In this document: positions 6,107-7,645 of the stretch, in pieces | Position numbering within the stretch: the first letter of the stretch is position 1 | Layout of the letters: every line of letters begins with the position of its first letter | DNA from: Deltaproteobacteria bacterium | Lineage (GTDB): Bacteria > Desulfobacterota > Desulfarculia > Adiutricales > Adiutricaceae | Assembly (NCBI GenBank): GCA_031257955.1 | Contig: JAIRNQ010000209.1 | Location: forward strand, 1-7,645 | DNA length: 7,645 nucleotides | Direction: 5' to 3' | Program-made: the position numbers and the translations under genes | The notes under the pieces: generated by a model | What the model was told of the DNA's origin: nothing | Databases searched by the model: none | What the model saw: the letters and a program-made list of their open reading frames with translations, nothing else

Positions 6107-7117
6107 TCAGTTTCCCGTCTCGGAACTGAGCCCCGGGGCGATTCCCGTGGAGGGCCCCGGCAAAGCCGTTTGGGCTGGGGCCTCCCTGGGTGGCAAAAAA
6201 CCGGTGGTGGTTATTATCCTTCGCCCTTTCTCCGAAAAAATGAAGTCCAAGAACTTGTCGGCCTCTGGTCCGCGATCGTCCCTTACGTACATGTACAGAT
6301 CCCTGGTAATGGGGTAGCTACCGTCCCCGGCCGACTCGGACGAGGGCCTGACCCCGTCCACCGAAAGGGCTTTCACCCCCTCGGAAATAAAGCCCAGGCT
6401 AACGTAACCTATGGCGTAGCGGTTGCCCGAGACGGCGTAAGCCACCCCGCCGCTGGAAGACTGGACCTGGGCGTCGGGTCTGTGCCTGGCCCCGCCCAAA
6501 ACTTCCTCTATCCACATCTCAAAGGTCCCGGAGCTACTATCCCGGTTAATGGGGACGATGACCATGTCCGGGCCGCCCAGCTGGTTCCAGTTAACGATCT
6601 TCCCAACGTATATGGCCTTAAGATCGGCCAAACTCACGTCGCTTAATGGGTTTGAGGGATGGACGACCACGGCTAGGCAATCGAGGGCAACGACGTGCCG
6701 GATCAGTTTCACGCCGGCCTTCAAGGCCCGTTCCGATTCCTCGGCCTTAACCTCTCTGGAAGCGTCGGCGATATCGATGTTGCCGTCAATCAAGGAGCGT
6801 ATGCCTTCGCCGGTTCCGGTACCGGAGACGGTCAGCAACAGATCGGGTCGATGTTTCAGGTATTCTTCGGCGGCGGTTTCGGTAACGGGGAGGAGGGTGG
6901 AGGAGCCGGAGATTCGCAGCGTGGCCTTGGATTGGGCCATCAGGGGGCCCGGAAAGAAGGCGCCCATAAAAAAAGCCATGACCAGCAAACTCGTCAAGGC
7001 AAACGTAAAGATAATTAATGGACGGAAAACCGGACCGGGGAAGTTTAACCCGTTCCCCTGGGTCCCGTCACCCAGGATGCCTACGTTTTGATTATGTGTC
7101 TTACCGTTAGTTATCAT
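6107..7117 (-). CDS. pstS: Phosphate ABC transporter periplasmic phosphate-binding protein PstS
   Basis: This 336-residue exported protein binds phosphate in the periplasm and delivers it to PstCA. Ligand-loop motifs are RISGSSTLLPVTE (68-80), DIADASRE (115-122) and NRDSSSGTFE (191-200), followed by GNRYAIGYVSLGF (231-243), in the order expected for the PBP-like phosphate-binding family. A hydrophobic signal segment (about 34-58) ends in PLMA-QS, a likely signal peptidase I site near residue 61; there is no lipobox cysteine, so it is probably soluble. The mature domain ends near GFLPP (306-310), leaving a Pro/Ala/Ser-rich tail of about 25 residues. The start at 7117 is the first in frame after an in-frame TAA, but it has no clear SD and gives an unusually long, weakly charged n-region of about 33 residues. 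It is the first gene of the operon. Confidence 0.94.
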   Translation of the reverse strand: MITNGKTHNQNVGILGDGTQGNGLNFPGPVFRPLIIFTFALTSLLVMAFFMGAFFPGPLMAQSKATLRISGSSTLLPVTETAAEEYLKHRPDLLLTVSGTGTGEGIRSLIDGNIDIADASREVKAEESERALKAGVKLIRHVVALDCLAVVVHPSNPLSDVSLADLKAIYVGKIVNWNQLGGPDMVIVPINRDSSSGTFEMWIEEVLGGARHRPDAQVQSSSGGVAYAVSGNRYAIGYVSLGFISEGVKALSVDGVRPSSESAGDGSYPITRDLYMYVRDDRGPEADKFLDFIFSEKGRRIITTTGFLPPREAPAQTALPGPSTGIAPGLSSETGN

Positions 7118-7118
7118 T

Positions 7119-7130
7119 TTAAAGCTTTAA
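7119..7130. promoter_or_regulatory. Perfect 12 bp palindrome directly before pstS
   Basis: TTAAAGCTTTAA is self-complementary and ends two bases before the pstS ATG. Its position suits an operator or a leader structure that affects ribosome access. It is AT-rich and short, so chance is possible. Confidence 0.3.
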
Positions 7131-7132
7131 TG

Positions 7133-7201
7133 ACTTTAAATCGCAACAATTAAGTTTTCAATTAATTATTCTGGCCTCCAGGCCGCTTATCGGTCAATTA
7201 A
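7133..7201 (-). promoter_or_regulatory. pst operon promoter region with three CAATTAA elements
   Basis: On the plus strand CAATTAA occurs at 7147-7153, 7159-7165 and 7195-7201, start distances of 12 and 36 bp. On the minus strand two sigma70-like pairs are possible: TTGACC (7192-7197) with CAGAAT (7168-7173), spacer 18; and TTGAAA (7156-7161) with TAAAGT (7133-7138), spacer 17. The second would put the transcript start only about 10 nt before the ATG, matching the missing SD. A short GGCCT/AGGCC hairpin (7173-7184) lies between. The elements could bind a PhoB-like activator, but they do not match the canonical 11 bp-phased Pho box. Confidence 0.45.
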
Positions 7202-7252
7202 TCTATCATCGTTGGCCACAAAAGGGCCCCTAAAATACTCTAACCAACTACC

Positions 7253-7272
7253 GCCAAACTCCCCGGTTTGGC
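7253..7272. repeat. Hairpin upstream of the pst promoter
   Basis: GCCAAAC (7253-7259) pairs with GTTTGGC (7266-7272) over a six-base loop, a seven-pair perfect stem. It lies two bases from the next, larger hairpin. No adjacent T-run on the minus strand. Confidence 0.5.
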
Positions 7273-7274
7273 CT

Positions 7275-7302
7275 CCTGGGCCTTGGCCGCCCAAGGCCCA
7301 GG
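7275..7302 (-). terminator. Perfect 12-pair hairpin after the hydrolase gene, probable terminator
   Basis: CCTGGGCCTTGG (7275-7286) pairs perfectly with CCAAGGCCCAGG (7291-7302) over a four-base loop. It is the strongest stem between the hydrolase stop and the pst promoter, so it is well placed to insulate pst from upstream transcription. No U-tract follows in either direction, so it is not a textbook intrinsic terminator. Confidence 0.45.
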
Positions 7303-7330
7303 GGCCAGGGGCCCCCCGGTCCGGGGCATT

Positions 7331-7346
7331 CGGGGCTTTAGCCCCG
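7331..7346 (-). repeat. Hairpin containing the hydrolase stop codon
   Basis: CGGGGC and GCCCCG pair over a four-base loop; on the minus strand the TAA stop spans the loop and the first base of the stem. It is the first of three hairpins between this stop and the pst promoter. Confidence 0.5.
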
Positions 7347-7645
7347 GCCCCACAAAAGCTCGGCCAATTCGGCCCTAAAGGCCTCCATCTTCGAGTCCCT
7401 GGCCGTTGGGTGAACTCGGTTGCAGACAAGGACAAAGGCCCGGTCCCGGGTGGCGTCCCACCAAAGACAGCCTCCGGTGTAGCCCAAGTGTCCCCTCGCC
7501 CCGGCCACGGGGCCAACACCCACGTCGAAGCCAGCCGCCCTCAAGGGGCCCGCCGGAGGAGTCGACGCCCGATAAAACTCTTCCATGACCTGGCCCGGCA
7601 CCAAGGTGCCGGGCAAACCGGCCTGGCTCTTGGCCCAATCCGCCA
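7338..7645 (-). CDS. Beta-lactamase-family serine hydrolase, C-terminal fragment
   Basis: The last 101 codons of a gene that enters from the right edge of the window. The frame is open from the edge to TAA at 7338-7340. The tract RGHLGYTGGCLWW followed by FVLVCNRVHPT matches the conserved C-terminal block of the beta-lactamase/serine hydrolase family (Pfam PF00144; class C-like enzymes, esterases and D-aminopeptidases), where GH-x-G-[FY]-TG forms the third active-site motif and NRVHP is typical of the esterase-like branch. The upstream DWAKSQAGLPG...MEEFYRA fits the helix before it. The catalytic SxxK and YxN motifs lie outside the window, so substrate and localisation cannot be judged. It is co-directional with pst but separated by three hairpins and about 220 bp, so it is probably not in the operon. 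Confidence 0.8.
   Translation of the reverse strand, partial: ADWAKSQAGLPGTLVPGQVMEEFYRASTPPAGPLRAAGFDVGVGPVAGARGHLGYTGGCLWWDATRDRAFVLVCNRVHPTARDSKMEAFRAELAELLWGRG

Noticed and set aside
6549..7091. Long plus-strand open frame opposite pstS
   Set aside because: Antisense shadow of a clearly identified pstS; no independent motif or ribosome site.
7133..7210. Canonical E. coli-type Pho box
   Set aside because: No CTGTCAT-type direct repeats at 11 bp spacing are present; only the CAATTAA elements were reported.
7187..7519. Minus-strand frame of 110 codons spanning the hydrolase 3' end and the pst leader
   Set aside because: It is out of frame with the recognisable hydrolase tail and translates hairpin repeats into low-complexity G/P/R sequence.

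Overview
This 7.6 kb window is a bacterial chromosome segment in which every gene I can support lies on the minus strand. It holds a complete high-affinity phosphate uptake operon, pstS-pstC-pstA-pstB-phoU (positions 7117 down to 2059). The operon is flanked by the 3' end of a beta-lactamase-family serine hydrolase gene (upstream, 7338-7645) and by most of an AAA-ATPase-like/DUF1703-type gene (downstream, 1-1536, C-terminus cut by the window edge). The core is GC-rich and dominated by GGCC-containing words. Gene order, Gram-negative-type signal peptide and protein style fit a GC-rich proteobacterium or desulfobacterota-like anaerobe, but the lineage is an inference.

Layout along the transcribed (minus) strand: (1) hydrolase tail, with its stop codon in a small hairpin and two more hairpins beyond it; (2) an AT-rich leader of about 100 bp with candidate promoters, three CAATTAA elements and a palindrome abutting pstS; (3) pstS, phosphate-binding protein; (4) a 157 bp spacer with a nested hairpin; (5) pstC; (6) a 113 bp spacer with a strong hairpin; (7) pstA, overlapping pstB by 7 bp; (8) a 266 bp GC-rich spacer with direct repeats; (9) phoU, whose stop codon is inside a perfect 28 bp palindrome; (10) a structured stretch of about 500 bp with no convincing gene; (11) the AAA-ATPase-like gene, visibly more AT-rich than its neighbours and with its own SD and candidate promoter.

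How the genes work together: PstS captures phosphate in the periplasm, PstC and PstA form the membrane channel, PstB hydrolyses ATP to drive import, and PhoU links transporter state to phosphate signalling (normally through a PhoR/PhoB-type pair that is not present here). Nothing here is an obviously new multi-gene system. The points most worth a second look are the degenerate nuclease motif in the AAA-ATPase-like protein, the palindrome over the phoU stop and the unexplained 1537-2058 interval, the phased CAATTAA elements before pstS, the hairpins in the operon spacers, and the low-complexity N-termini of PstB and PstC.
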